In this document: piece by piece, positions 54,105-64,000 of the stretch
Numbering within the stretch: position 1 is the first letter of the stretch
Layout: each line of letters opens with the position of its first letter
Source: JABDMH01 sp965223165
Lineage (GTDB): Bacteria; Bacteroidota; Bacteroidia; Chitinophagales; Saprospiraceae
Direction: 5' to 3'
NCBI GenBank assembly: GCA_965223165.1
Contig: CBDCVQ010000020.1
Span: forward strand, 868,001-932,000
DNA length: 64,000 nt
Program-made: the position numbers and the translations under genes
Notes under the pieces: model-generated
Database searches by the model: none
Told to the model about the DNA's origin: nothing
The model's input: only the letters and a program-made list of their open reading frames with translations

Positions 54105-55205
54105 ATGGGAAAGGCGCTACTGACCACCATGTTGATTTTTATGCTGGCTCAGGCAATGGGCCAAAGGTTGGTCAAAGCCCCTGCCCTTCCCCTATCCGGA
54201 GATACCATCTTTTTCCTCACGGACGAACTGCCCCGCCGCATTGATGTCGGAAATCCAGGCCCCGGCCAGCGTTGGAATTTCACCTCGTTGCAAGCACCCT
54301 ACATCCAGCATTATCGAGTAGAATCCGCAATGGTGGGACGCTCGCAAGAGCGATTTCCCTCGGCCGACATCGTGCTGATCGACGATACCGGCTTCGAATC
54401 CTACCTACGGCAGGACCAATCCTGTATCACCTACCTGGGCGGACGGCATGCCAATCGTACCAAAAGGCACGACAAGGGCATACCAACCTTACCGGCGACC
54501 ATGCGATACGGAGACTCGGTCAACTACGAAGATGAAGTGACCGAGATGCTTAGCTATGACCAGCTGCCCGACGCGTGGCGCACCCAGTGGCTGAGCGCCA
54601 TATCAGACTCGATTCAGATCCGGTCGCAACTACGTCAGCAAATCAACATGGACGCCTGGGGCAGCTTGCAACTGCCGGGGCACCAGCATGAGGTACTTCG
54701 CCTGCATGTCCTCGAAGAAACAAGATCTACCTACCTAGCCAGGCGCGGCAGGGGAGATTGGGAAGACGTCACCCATCTGGCACCACCCGAGCTGGTCCAG
54801 CAAAGCCATCAAGTGTATCGTTTTGTCCGGATGGATGATGCTGCGCTGGTCGCCTCCGTCGAGACGGACGCTATGAGCCGGGCTCAAAAGGTCACCTATA
54901 TGGTACCCGCCACACAGGCCAGATACTACAAGACTAGTGTACCGGGCCAATGGCTCTACGCTTATCCCAATCCAGCCTTCTCCTTCGTGCGCTTTAAGTT
55001 TGACGATATCATTCCCGGCAAGTACAACATCAGATTTTACAATATCCTGGGCAAACAACTGCTGCAGCGCACCTACGACCTGGACAGACAGCAGACCATA
55101 GAGGTCAACATCGGTCACCTAGACAAGGGTACCTACCTCTACAGCCTGGAGGACACGAGTGGAAAAAAGATCGTGACCAAGCGCCTGATCGTACTTAAGC
55201 CCTGA
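54105..55205 (+). CDS. Secreted protein with T9SS type A sorting domain
   Basis: 366 residues; signal peptide MGKALLTTMLIFMLAQAMGQ. The body (about 20-280) is unknown, with GNPGPGQRWNFTSLQAP recognisable from related Bacteroidota proteins. The last 85 residues, YAYPNPAFSFVRFKF...YNILGKQLLQRTYDL...LDKGTYLYSLEDTSGKKIVTKRLIVLK, are a type A T9SS sorting domain. Six bases after the ABC exporter stop, so probably co-transcribed. Confidence 0.85.
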   Translation: MGKALLTTMLIFMLAQAMGQRLVKAPALPLSGDTIFFLTDELPRRIDVGNPGPGQRWNFTSLQAPYIQHYRVESAMVGRSQERFPSADIVLIDDTGFESYLRQDQSCITYLGGRHANRTKRHDKGIPTLPATMRYGDSVNYEDEVTEMLSYDQLPDAWRTQWLSAISDSIQIRSQLRQQINMDAWGSLQLPGHQHEVLRLHVLEETRSTYLARRGRGDWEDVTHLAPPELVQQSHQVYRFVRMDDAALVASVETDAMSRAQKVTYMVPATQARYYKTSVPGQWLYAYPNPAFSFVRFKFDDIIPGKYNIRFYNILGKQLLQRTYDLDRQQTIEVNIGHLDKGTYLYSLEDTSGKKIVTKRLIVLKP

Positions 55206-55217
55206 TCTGATCCAGGC

Positions 55218-55856
55218 TCAAGCGAGCTGGAAATAGACCGCTCCGAAGTGCGAGATGGCCGCAAGCAGCACAAACAGGTGCCAAATGACATGGTACCACC
55301 GCTTGTGGTCCCGCCTATAAAAGTATACACCGGCCGTATACAGCAGTCCTCCCAGAATGATCAGCCAGAGGGTAGTCCATCGCACCTCCGGAAATATCAG
55401 GTATAGAGTGACGATACCCAGCCATCCCATGCTCAGATAAAAGACCAAGGACACCCAAGGATATTTACCCCAAGCCGCCAGCTTGTACCATGTGCCAAAC
55501 AACACCAGTAACCACATGAGAGTCAGGAAAAATGTGCCTACCCTTTGGTCGCCAAAGTGCACGAGAAATGGGGTGTTCGTGCCGGCAATAAAGAAGTAAA
55601 TGGCAATGTGATCCACCCTGCGCAGCAGCCTTTTGGTCCGTCCATCTGGAGCAAAGTGGTATGTGGCCGAGGCCGCAAACACAAAAACAAAGGTCAATAA
55701 GTAGACCCACAGCGCCATCCGGTGCGGCAGGTGGCTCCCCATCGAGAGCAGCAATGGACCGGCCATGACGATGAAGACCACGCCCAGCATATGTGTAAAG
55801 GCGTGCCATCGTTCTTCGCCGATATCGTAGGATCTTCCTTTGACAGGTGTAGACAT
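55218..55856 (-). CDS. Haemolysin III / PAQR-like membrane protein
   Basis: 212 residues, about seven helices. Conserved EERWHAFTHMLGVVF, ATYHFAPDGRTKRLLRRVDHIAIYFFIAGTNTPF and the terminal HVIWHLFVLLAAISHFGAVY, with the histidine/aspartate metal-binding pattern of the family. Function in bacteria unclear. Confidence 0.9.
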   Translation of the reverse strand: MSTPVKGRSYDIGEERWHAFTHMLGVVFIVMAGPLLLSMGSHLPHRMALWVYLLTFVFVFAASATYHFAPDGRTKRLLRRVDHIAIYFFIAGTNTPFLVHFGDQRVGTFFLTLMWLLVLFGTWYKLAAWGKYPWVSLVFYLSMGWLGIVTLYLIFPEVRWTTLWLIILGGLLYTAGVYFYRRDHKRWYHVIWHLFVLLAAISHFGAVYFQLA

Positions 55857-56039
55857 CTCTCAATGCTAACAAATCTCCATTGACTTAGGCCAGAAAATCT
55901 GGTGATATCACCGAGCCGGTCCCCATCAAAGGCCATAGTGAGCATTTGGCTTGAGATGGCACCCCTACCCTTTGGTGCGCACCGGCCACTGCCCAGGCGG
56001 ATTGATGGCATCAAAAGCGCTACATTGTCTGCATCCATC

Positions 56040-56975
56040 ATGAACTGGTCATCTGCCATCAGCCCGATTACGGAAATCTCGGAGCAGCTCTTTCGAGATC
56101 GGGGCATTACGCTATCTATCAAGCGTGAAGAGCTGGTCGGGGGTCCCTGCCAGGGCAATAAACTGCGCAAGCTCAAGTACCACCTGTCGCAGGCCATGGC
56201 CGATAACAAGGAGGGCCTGCTCACGCTCGGCGGCGCATTCTCCAATCATCTGTATGCTGTGGCTTACGCCGGCTACCGCGCAGGTCTACCTACCACCGGG
56301 CTTCTCAGGGGTGAGTACGATGCGGGCAATCCAACGCTGATCGACGTGCAACGCTGGGGTATGCAGTTGATCCCGACGCCCCGGTCGGTGTATCGCCACT
56401 ATCGCACCCCTGCTGGGCTCATCGAGCTGGAGCAACAATATCCCGGATATCACCTGGTGCCGGAGGGAGGGACCCATGCTGTAGCCCTCCGCGGCGTCGG
56501 CGAACTCGTGGAGGAGGTCAGGGCCCAATCGGATCTGGACTATGACTATTGGTGTGTGCCCTTTGCCACCGGAGGCACCGCCTTGGGCATCGCCCAAAAG
56601 CTCAGACCCGGAGAGCAGGTGCTGGCTGCCGTCGTGCTCAAAGGACTCGATCCAGAGCAGATATGTGCGCACATCCTGCCCGAAGAAATGCGCATCGCAT
56701 CTCGCCTCCGGTGGACGCAAGCCAGCTTCGGCGGTTTTGCCAGGCGACACCCAGCGGTAGAACAGTTTGTCCAAGGATTCTACGACCGGCATGCCATCTA
56801 CCTGGATCCGATCTACATGGGCAAGATCATGTGCCGACTATACCAGATGATCGCAGCCGGCGAGATCCGGAGCGGGCGTCGAATACTGGTCGTGCACACC
56901 GGTGGCCTACAAGGGACCCGAGGCTACAATTATCGATTTGGTACGAACCTGCCCGTGCCAAGCCGGAGGATGTAG
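56040..56975 (+). CDS. ACC deaminase / D-cysteine desulfhydrase-like PLP enzyme
   Basis: 311 residues from ATG 56040; earlier in-frame starts give low-quality sequence. Fold type II PLP enzyme: Lys in GGPCQGNKLRKLKYHL (about 34-49), LTLGGAFSNHLYAVAYAG (about 61-78), and a phosphate loop FATGGTALGIAQ (about 177-188). Short compared with ACC deaminases. The TAG stop lies inside the first copy of the downstream repeat (CCGGAGGATGTAG), so the last codons are shared with the repeat unit. Confidence 0.85.
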   Translation: MNWSSAISPITEISEQLFRDRGITLSIKREELVGGPCQGNKLRKLKYHLSQAMADNKEGLLTLGGAFSNHLYAVAYAGYRAGLPTTGLLRGEYDAGNPTLIDVQRWGMQLIPTPRSVYRHYRTPAGLIELEQQYPGYHLVPEGGTHAVALRGVGELVEEVRAQSDLDYDYWCVPFATGGTALGIAQKLRPGEQVLAAVVLKGLDPEQICAHILPEEMRIASRLRWTQASFGGFARRHPAVEQFVQGFYDRHAIYLDPIYMGKIMCRLYQMIAAGEIRSGRRILVVHTGGLQGTRGYNYRFGTNLPVPSRRM

Positions 56976-58760
56976 ATATGAGATCCTCCTATACCTTATC
57001 ACGGGTCGGAATACCGTAAACGGCAAGAAAGACGGCACCAGCTTTGCTCAAACCGTCCTCTAGGACCTCACGGCTGATCGATGATCATCGGTAGGGTGAT
57101 AGGCCGGAGGGCGGGGAGGCCGGAGGGCGGGGAGGCCGGAGGATGTAGATCCTCCTATACGTATGCACGGGTCGGAATACCGTAAACGGCAAGAAAGACG
57201 GCACCAGCTTTTACTCAAACCATCCTCTGGGACGTCACGGCTGATCGATGATCATCGGTAGGGTGATAGGCCGGAGGGCAGGGAGGCCGGAGGGCGGGGA
57301 GGCCGGAGGGCGGGGAGGCCGGAGGGCGGGGAGGCCGGAGGGCGGGGAGGCCGGAGGGCGGGGAGGCCGGAGGGCGGGGAGGCCGGAGGGCGGGGAGGCC
57401 GGAGGATGTAGATCCTCCTATACGTATGCAAGGGTCGGAATACCGGGAAACAAAAGATCAACGGCAGCTCAATGAACCATCCTCTAGGACGTCACGGCTG
57501 ATCGATGATCATCGGTAGGGTGATAGGCCGGAGGGCAGGGAGGCCGGAGGATGTAGATCCTCCTATACGTATGCAAGGGTCGGAATCCTGGGAAACAAAA
57601 GATCTGCGGCAGCTCAATGAACCATCCTCTGGGATGTCACGGCTGATCGATGATCATCGGTAGGGTGATAGGCCGGAGGGCAGGGAGGCCGGAGGATGTA
57701 GATCCTCCTATACGTATGCACGGGTCGGAATACCGGGAAACAAAAGATCAGCGGCAGCTCAATGAACCATCCTCTGGGATGTCACGGCTGATCGATGATC
57801 ATCGGTAGGGTGATAGGCCGGAGGGCGGGGAGGCCGGAGGGCGGGGAGGCCGGAGGGCGGGGAGGCCGGAGGGCGGGGAGGCCGGAGGGCGGGGAGGCCG
57901 GAGGGCGGGGAGGCCGGAGGGCGGGGAGGCCGGAGGATGTAGATCCTCCTATACGTATGCAAGGGTCGGAATACCGTAAACGGCAAGAAAGACGGCACCA
58001 GCTTTACTCAAACCATCCTCTGGGACGTCACGGCTGATCGATGATCATCGGTAGGGTGGGGAGGCCGGAGGCCGGAGGATGTAGATCCTCCTATACGCAT
58101 GCACGGGTCGGAATACCCGTAAACGGCAAGAAAGACGGCACCAGCTTTACTCAAACCATCCTCTGGGACGTCACGGCTGATCGATGATCATCGGTAGGGT
58201 GGGGAGGCCGGAGGCCGGAGGATGTAGATCCTCCTATACGCATGCACGGGTCGGAATACCCGTAAACGGCAAGAAAGACGGCACCAGCTTACTCAGACCA
58301 TCCTCTAAGTCGTCACGGCTGATCAATGGTCATCGGTAGGGTGATAGGCCGGAGGGCGGGGAGGCCGGAGGATGTAGATCCTCCTATACGTATGCACGGG
58401 TCGGAATACCGTAAACGGCAAGAAAGACGGCACCAGCTTACTCAGACCATCCTCTAGGACGTCACGGCTGATCGATGATCATCGGTAGGGTGATAGGCCG
58501 GAGGATGTAGATCCTCCTATACGTATGCAAGGGTCGGAATACCGTAAACGGCAAGAAAGACGGCACCAGCTTTACTCAAACCATCCTCTGGGACGTCACG
58601 GCTGATCGATGATCATCGGTAGGGTGATAGGCCGGAGGATGTAGATCCTCCTATACGTATGCACGGGTCGGAATACCGTAAACGGCAAGAAAGACGGCAC
58701 CAGCTTTACTCAAACCATCCTCTGGGACGTCACGGCTGATCGATGATCATCGGTAGGGTG
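56963..58760. repeat. Tandem array of about eleven ~140-bp hairpin units between convergent genes
   Basis: Each unit holds (i) GGAGGATGTAGATCCTCC, a perfect 7-bp stem with a 4-base loop; (ii) TATACGTATGCACGGGTCGGAA; (iii) AAACGGCAAGAAAGACGGCA; (iv) CATCCTCTGGGACGTCACGG; (v) a 12-bp palindrome CGATGATCATCG in GGCTGATC...GGTAGGG; (vi) zero to eight copies of a G-rich 16-mer. Hairpin (i) is found near 57132, 57402, 57549, 57693, 57935, 58077, 58219, 58367, 58505 and 58635, plus a first degenerate copy at 56966. Two unit types differ in the AAACGGCAAG versus AAACAAAAGATC segment. The array starts in the last codons of the PLP enzyme and ends in those of purN. Confidence 0.92.
57271..57398 (+). 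repeat. G-rich 16-bp minisatellite, 8 copies
   Basis: Eight tandem copies of CCGGAGGGCGGGGAGG (first copy with CAGG), nested in one unit of the larger array. A second expansion of seven copies is at 57818-57929; other units have zero to two. The G-runs (GG, GGG, GGGG, GG) could form G-quadruplexes on the plus strand. Confidence 0.95.
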
Positions 58761-59341
58761 GGATTAAATCCTTCCCTGATGAGCTTTTCGATCACCCTGG
58801 GATAGTAGCGATGTTCGAGTTGAAGCACCGCCGATCCAATCTGCTCGGCAGTGTCCTGCGACGAAATGGCTACTCGCGCCTGAAAGATGATCGTACCGTC
58901 GTCGAATACTTCGTTGACATAATGAATGGTAATGCCCGACTCCACCTCTCCGGCATCCTTGACCGCTTGATGCACATGCATGCCGTACATGCCCTTGCCT
59001 CCAAATTTGGGGAGCAGTGCGGGATGAATGTTGATGATCCTGCGGCGATAATCCTGCACCAGATAGGCTGGTACCAGCCAGAGAAATCCTGCCAGCACCA
59101 CCAGGTCGATCTGCCGATGCGCCAGCTCAAACAGGATCTGGTTTGTCTCGTAAAAGAATTGGCGATCGACGAGCAAAGACGGAATCTCGTGCCGCTCAGC
59201 CAGATCCAGGACCGGTGCCGAGGCCCGATTACTCACGATCAATCCCACCTCGATCAAATCGTTGCGGTCGAAGAAATGGATAATTTGCTCGGCATTGGAG
59301 CCCGTACCGGAGGCGAAGATGGCGATACGCGTCATGCTCAA
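58730..59341 (-). CDS. purN: Phosphoribosylglycinamide formyltransferase
   Basis: 203 residues. RIAIFASGTGSNAEQII at the N-terminus; the catalytic Asn-His in INIHPALLPKFGGKGMYGMHVHQAV (about 99-123); Asp in ESGITIHYVNEVFDDGTII (about 134-152). Uses 10-formyl-THF in purine synthesis. The last codons (PMIIDQP, stop) fall in the final palindrome copy of the tandem array. The start overlaps DUF4835 by 4 bases. Confidence 0.95.
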   Translation of the reverse strand: MSMTRIAIFASGTGSNAEQIIHFFDRNDLIEVGLIVSNRASAPVLDLAERHEIPSLLVDRQFFYETNQILFELAHRQIDLVVLAGFLWLVPAYLVQDYRRRIINIHPALLPKFGGKGMYGMHVHQAVKDAGEVESGITIHYVNEVFDDGTIIFQARVAISSQDTAEQIGSAVLQLEHRYYPRVIEKLIREGFNPTLPMIIDQP

Positions 59342-60243
59342 CGTCGGATCGGTATGTACTTATTGCGATTGGCAGGATCCAGGCCGGTCATGATGCGATA
59401 TACCTCATTTTTGTGCGTGCGGGAGGCCACGGCAAAGATCTCCGTGACTTCTTGCGCCTTGGCATTGGCAAACATCTGCACGATCATCGAATTGACATAG
59501 TCCTTGCTGACCGTCTCCACATTCTTCAATGCCTCGACGATGGCCTGCTTGCCTTCCTCAACGTTGCTGTGCATCATGTCTAGGCCATTGCGATGGTACT
59601 CGTACTGAGCCTTGCGATAAGGCCGAGAGCGCGGGTTGAGCATATTTTCGATCATAAAGTACCGATTACGCCCATTGGCCTTACTGCTCCAACCAGATCT
59701 TGTGTTGGTGATTTGCTCCCCGGGCAGGGTATTGATGATTTCGTTGGCCTTCTCAAAGTAGGTGTCTCCGCCATAGAGCATGTAGGTGTCGTAATCCATA
59801 CCCAGCATATAGTAGGCATAGAAGGCCAAGACCGAGGTCAGGTTGTCCGTGTAGATATTTTCACTAAAAATCAGTGGCGTGGTCTGGTCAAACTCAAAGA
59901 CGACTTCCTTGTCGAGATGGTTTAGCACCGTCGTCTCATAGTTGGAGCCAAACACAGGCCGCACCGCCTGGATGCTCACATCGGCCGCAAAGACGGTAGT
60001 GCTGAGCTCTTCCTTTACCGTAAAGATGAGATTGCAGCGGATGCGCTCGTGCTCTTCGTAGTTTTCGTTGGTCCACTTGCGGTTGCTCAAAAAGTCCTTT
60101 AATCTGCTCTCCAGCTCATCAAACAACTTGGGGTCGGCGGTCTGCAGATTTGGTGTATTGACCTCGATATCAAAGACAAATTCCTGCGCGGATGCCAGGG
60201 AGCCAATCAAGGCGAAACAAATCATGTACAACCATCTACTCAT
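59338..60243 (-). CDS. DUF4835 exported protein
   Basis: 301 residues, signal peptide MSRWLYMICFALIGSLASAQ. Body matches the DUF4835 pattern: EFVFDIEVNTPNLQ, FLSNRKWTNENYEEHERIRCNLIFTV, FAYYMLGMDYDTYMLYGGDTYFEKAN. Function unknown, near-universal in Bacteroidota next to coaBC, as here. Confidence 0.9.
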   Translation of the reverse strand: MSRWLYMICFALIGSLASAQEFVFDIEVNTPNLQTADPKLFDELESRLKDFLSNRKWTNENYEEHERIRCNLIFTVKEELSTTVFAADVSIQAVRPVFGSNYETTVLNHLDKEVVFEFDQTTPLIFSENIYTDNLTSVLAFYAYYMLGMDYDTYMLYGGDTYFEKANEIINTLPGEQITNTRSGWSSKANGRNRYFMIENMLNPRSRPYRKAQYEYHRNGLDMMHSNVEEGKQAIVEALKNVETVSKDYVNSMIVQMFANAKAQEVTEIFAVASRTHKNEVYRIMTGLDPANRNKYIPIRR

Positions 60244-61454
60244 GTACGCTCTTTTTTAGTTTGGGCGACGTTGACTATTTCATCAACGATATCAGCTGCC
60301 ACTTCAGTCTTTGGTTTCAGGTCGAATGCTCTTTTCTCCCTGTCGGGGAAGTAGAACGTCACCTGGTTGGTGTCGTGTTGAAAACCGGCACCCTTCGTCG
60401 CCAGCGAATTGAGCACGATGAAATCAAAGCGCTTCTTGATCAGCTTGCGCTGGGCGCTCGCCTCTCCCTCGTCCGATTCCAACGCAAATCCAATGGTGAT
60501 CTGATCGGATCGCTTGGTACTCCCCAGCGTGGCGGCAATGTCCTGCGTGCGCTCCAGTGCTATTGCCAGGGGTCCGTCCTTCTTTTTGATCTTTTCTCCA
60601 GCCACTTTCTCAGGGCGATAGTCTGCCACGGCGGCAGCCAGCACGGCGAGGTCGGCTGACGACCATAGATCCACGCATTGCTCATACATCTCGCCTGCAC
60701 TACGCACCCGATGCACGGCATGGATCAACTGGGTATTTGGCTCCACGTGGGAGGGTCCTATGACCAGATCGACGGTGGCTCCTCGTCCGGCCAGCTCCTC
60801 TGCGATGGCCACGCCCATCTTGCCCGAAGACCGATTGCCTATAAATCGCACGGGATCCAGGTCCTCGTAGGTGGGTCCTGCCGTCACGATCGCCCGCAGA
60901 CCGGCTAGTTCACTTTTTTTTTTGAGCGCTCGGGTGATGGCGGCCATGATGGTCTCCGGCTCGGCCATTCGACCGGCACCGACCAAGCCGCTAGCCAGCT
61001 CACCCTCCTCCACGGGGAGTAGTTGTACCCCGTCAGTGACGAGCTGCTTGATGTTGCGCTGGGTCGCCGGATGGTGCCACATATCCACATCCATAGCCGG
61101 AGCAATCATGACCTGGCATCTGGCGGAGAGATAACTGGCACTCACGATATTGTCACAGTGGCCATGGGCGAGTTTTGCCAGCGTGTTGGCAGTAGCCGGG
61201 GCAATGACCATCGCGTCGGCCCAAAGGCCCAGCTCCACATGGTTGTTCCAGCCTTCCTCAGAGGAAATTTCTGATAGCACCGGTCTGCGTGAGAGGGTAT
61301 GCAGGGTCAGCGGCCCCACAAAGTCCATGGCTGATGGCGTCATCAGCACCTGCACCTCGGCTCCGGCCTTGATGAGTAGTCTAGTGAGAAAAACGCTTTT
61401 GTACGCGGCAATACTGCCGGTGATGCCTAGTAGGATATGTTTACCCGTCAGCAC
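60240..61454 (-). CDS. coaBC: Phosphopantothenoylcysteine decarboxylase / phosphopantothenate-cysteine ligase
   Basis: 404 residues. CoaC flavoprotein half: LLGITGSIAAYKS (8-20), PATANTLAKLAHG, PAMDVDMW. CoaB half from about 185: AIVTAGPTYEDLDPVRFIGNRSSGKMG, KIKKKDGPLAIALERTQDI. Two steps of coenzyme A synthesis. Overlaps DUF4835 by 4 bases. Confidence 0.95.
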   Translation of the reverse strand: MLTGKHILLGITGSIAAYKSVFLTRLLIKAGAEVQVLMTPSAMDFVGPLTLHTLSRRPVLSEISSEEGWNNHVELGLWADAMVIAPATANTLAKLAHGHCDNIVSASYLSARCQVMIAPAMDVDMWHHPATQRNIKQLVTDGVQLLPVEEGELASGLVGAGRMAEPETIMAAITRALKKKSELAGLRAIVTAGPTYEDLDPVRFIGNRSSGKMGVAIAEELAGRGATVDLVIGPSHVEPNTQLIHAVHRVRSAGEMYEQCVDLWSSADLAVLAAAVADYRPEKVAGEKIKKKDGPLAIALERTQDIAATLGSTKRSDQITIGFALESDEGEASAQRKLIKKRFDFIVLNSLATKGAGFQHDTNQVTFYFPDREKRAFDLKPKTEVAADIVDEIVNVAQTKKERT

Positions 61455-61462
61455 GCGGAGGC

Positions 61463-61831
61463 CTATTCATTGAGTAGGGCCTTCACTTCGTCATCCTCTT
61501 CCTGACCTTGATCCTTGTACCGATAGTTGATGTTGTCGGCGAGAAATTCTTCGGTGGCGATCAGCGCCGAGTTGGGCAATCGCTCATAAAACTTAGAGAT
61601 CTCGATCTGCTCCTTGTTTTCGTGAATCTCCTCGATCGTGTCCGATGCGATGGCAAACTCATCCAACTTTTCTGACAGCTCCTGCTTGATCTCGATGTTG
61701 AGTTGGTGTGCTCGCTTGCCGATGATCGCGAGCGACTCATATATGTTGCCGGTTTTTTGCACCAGTTTCTGGATGTCCCGGGCTTTGGCAAAGGAGTTGT
61801 ACCCCTGCACTTTGGATTTTATATCTGTCAT
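61463..61831 (-). CDS. rpoZ: RNA polymerase omega subunit (Bacteroidota type)
   Basis: 122 residues. Omega-like core: NIYESLAIIGKRAHQLNIEIKQEL (about 29-52), and a C-terminal acidic tail. Supports polymerase assembly. Overlaps bamD by 4 bases; order bamD-rpoZ-coaBC is conserved in the phylum, which supports the call. Confidence 0.88.
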   Translation of the reverse strand: MTDIKSKVQGYNSFAKARDIQKLVQKTGNIYESLAIIGKRAHQLNIEIKQELSEKLDEFAIASDTIEEIHENKEQIEISKFYERLPNSALIATEEFLADNINYRYKDQGQEEDDEVKALLNE

Positions 61832-62640
61832 TTTGAAAAAGTTTTGAGCTTGGCCTCGCTTTGTGCAAGCATTTCTCTGGCTTCGCTCGAATATTTACTG
61901 CTTGGAAATTTCTTATTAAAGTCTGCGTGCTTTTCGATGGCCTCCTTGTATCGATCTTCTTGCCTTTCGTAAAAACTGTTCTCTGCAAGCAGAAAGGCAG
62001 ATTTAAAAATGAGGAAGCGTACCTCTTCGGCATTGTCCGATTCAGGAAAATCCTTGAGGAGACTCTCGAAGGTATGCACAGCCGAACTGTAGTTCTTCAG
62101 ATCAAAATATAAGTTGCCCGTCTCAAAGGCCTTTGTCTCCAGTTTGCGGCGACACTCGTCGATCAGATCGTTGCAATTGGCGGCTCGGTCGCTATTGGGA
62201 TAGGTGTTGACAAAGAGTTGAAACTGATCGATGGCTTTAATCGTGTATTGTTGGTCCAGGCGAAAGATGGGGGATAGCAGGTAGTTGGAGTATCCCTTCA
62301 TATAGTCTGCTTCCTCCCGCCGATCACTGGAGGTAAAGGTGTTGGAGAAGTTTTCGAAGTAGTGGGCAGCTAGCAAAAAGCTGGATTGGTGATAGTGCGT
62401 GTAAGCGTACTTGAAGTAGAGGTCTTCGGCCTTGGCGGTGCCCCGGAAGCTGTTGAGAATCAGCTCATATAGTGTCTGCGCGCGGAGATATTCGCCAGCG
62501 TCGTAGTACTCCATGGCCTTCTCGTAGATCATCTCGGCATCATTGCTGGTCCGTATTTTTTCAAATTCGGTCCTACAAGATACTGATAATGAAGCGATTA
62601 ACGCGATCACGATCCAACCTTGTGGGCGCATGCTTTTCAT
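61828..62640 (-). CDS. bamD: Outer-membrane assembly lipoprotein BamD
   Basis: 270 residues with lipoprotein signal ending SLSVSC (ATG at 62640, or 62631). TPR-like helical repeats: EKAMEYYDAGEYLRAQTLYELIL, KYAYTHYHQSSFLLAAHYFENFSNTF, GNLYFDLKNYSSAVHTFESLLKDFPES. Part of the BAM complex for beta-barrel insertion. Confidence 0.9.
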   Translation of the reverse strand: MKSMRPQGWIVIALIASLSVSCRTEFEKIRTSNDAEMIYEKAMEYYDAGEYLRAQTLYELILNSFRGTAKAEDLYFKYAYTHYHQSSFLLAAHYFENFSNTFTSSDRREEADYMKGYSNYLLSPIFRLDQQYTIKAIDQFQLFVNTYPNSDRAANCNDLIDECRRKLETKAFETGNLYFDLKNYSSAVHTFESLLKDFPESDNAEEVRFLIFKSAFLLAENSFYERQEDRYKEAIEKHADFNKKFPSSKYSSEAREMLAQSEAKLKTFSK

Positions 62641-62883
62641 TGGCTTGCAAAATTAACCTATTTCACGTATTTGTTCAACCCGCCGAGCTTGGAAAACTCA
62701 GCCTCGGAGGGCCCGCTAAAGCCTGCCGCACAGGCGTATAGGACCTCACTATCCCTCAAAACGGACCGCCTCCGCAGGATTCGCGCGAGCAGGCACTGAT
62801 TAATGGAAGTTTAACATTTCGGTCTCCGATTCAAAGGACAGGTAGACCCGACTGAATAAGGACCACCTTGGATCAAGTGGAAG

Positions 62884-64000
<1,117 letters not shown>

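Noticed and set aside
57248..58037. Gly/Arg/Glu-rich and Pro-rich open frames
   Set aside because: They are translations of the 16-bp minisatellite and hairpin units on either strand, with no start context.

Overview
The window looks like a chromosomal segment of a Bacteroidota bacterium, most likely of the Saprospiria (Lewinella/Haliscomenobacter-like). Supporting signs are type IX secretion (T9SS) C-terminal sorting domains on two or three proteins, a PorX-type response regulator, SprB-like adhesin repeats, DUF4835 and DUF5777 proteins, a Bacteroidota-type RNA polymerase omega gene next to bamD and coaBC, and very weak use of Shine-Dalgarno sites. The taxonomic placement is inferred from protein family content only.

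The left end (1-11.9 kb) is a type III-B CRISPR-Cas locus: cmr1 (partial), cas10/cmr2, cmr3, cmr4, cmr5, cmr6, a membrane-anchored protein with a Rossmann-like cytosolic domain, cas6, and three arrays sharing one 36-bp repeat (6, 8 and 18 repeats). The locus is partly broken. cas10 carries a frameshift and an in-frame TGA, and its palm motif reads GGED. cas1 survives only as a C-terminal fragment. The block cas2-leader-array-flank is duplicated in tandem, with a third, degenerate cas2 copy beyond it. Array 1 has no leader and shares its first spacer with the eighth spacer of array 3. A 240-bp element (here called X) interrupts cas1 and recurs beyond array 3.

From 12 to 19 kb the accessory region continues with a DUF6602-like predicted nuclease, tRNA-Asn, a Septu-like ATPase/HNH pair (ptuA/ptuB) and a divergent SOS pair, dinB and an S24-type self-cleaving repressor. 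From 19.2 to 24 kb lies a cluster of exported haem proteins and a beta-barrel protein, then tRNA-Leu. From 24.1 to 26.8 kb there is a non-coding mosaic of shuffled repeat modules that includes a GC-rich palindrome family also found at 8.3, 11.7 and 18.9-19.2 kb.

From 26.9 to 57 kb the content is mostly housekeeping and envelope genes: ftsK-lolA, GH3, DoxX, truA, glyA, HD hydrolase, porX, tatC, CaCA antiporter, ybaB, two T9SS-type surface proteins (one of about 1440 residues), fabH-efp-accB-accC, an MsbA-like ABC exporter, a haemolysin-III protein and an ACC-deaminase-like PLP enzyme. Between the convergent ends of that enzyme and purN sits a 1.8-kb tandem array of about eleven units made of hairpins and a G-rich 16-bp minisatellite; it includes the 3' ends of both genes. 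The right end is the conserved run purN-DUF4835-coaBC-rpoZ-bamD and a partial clpX, all on the minus strand.
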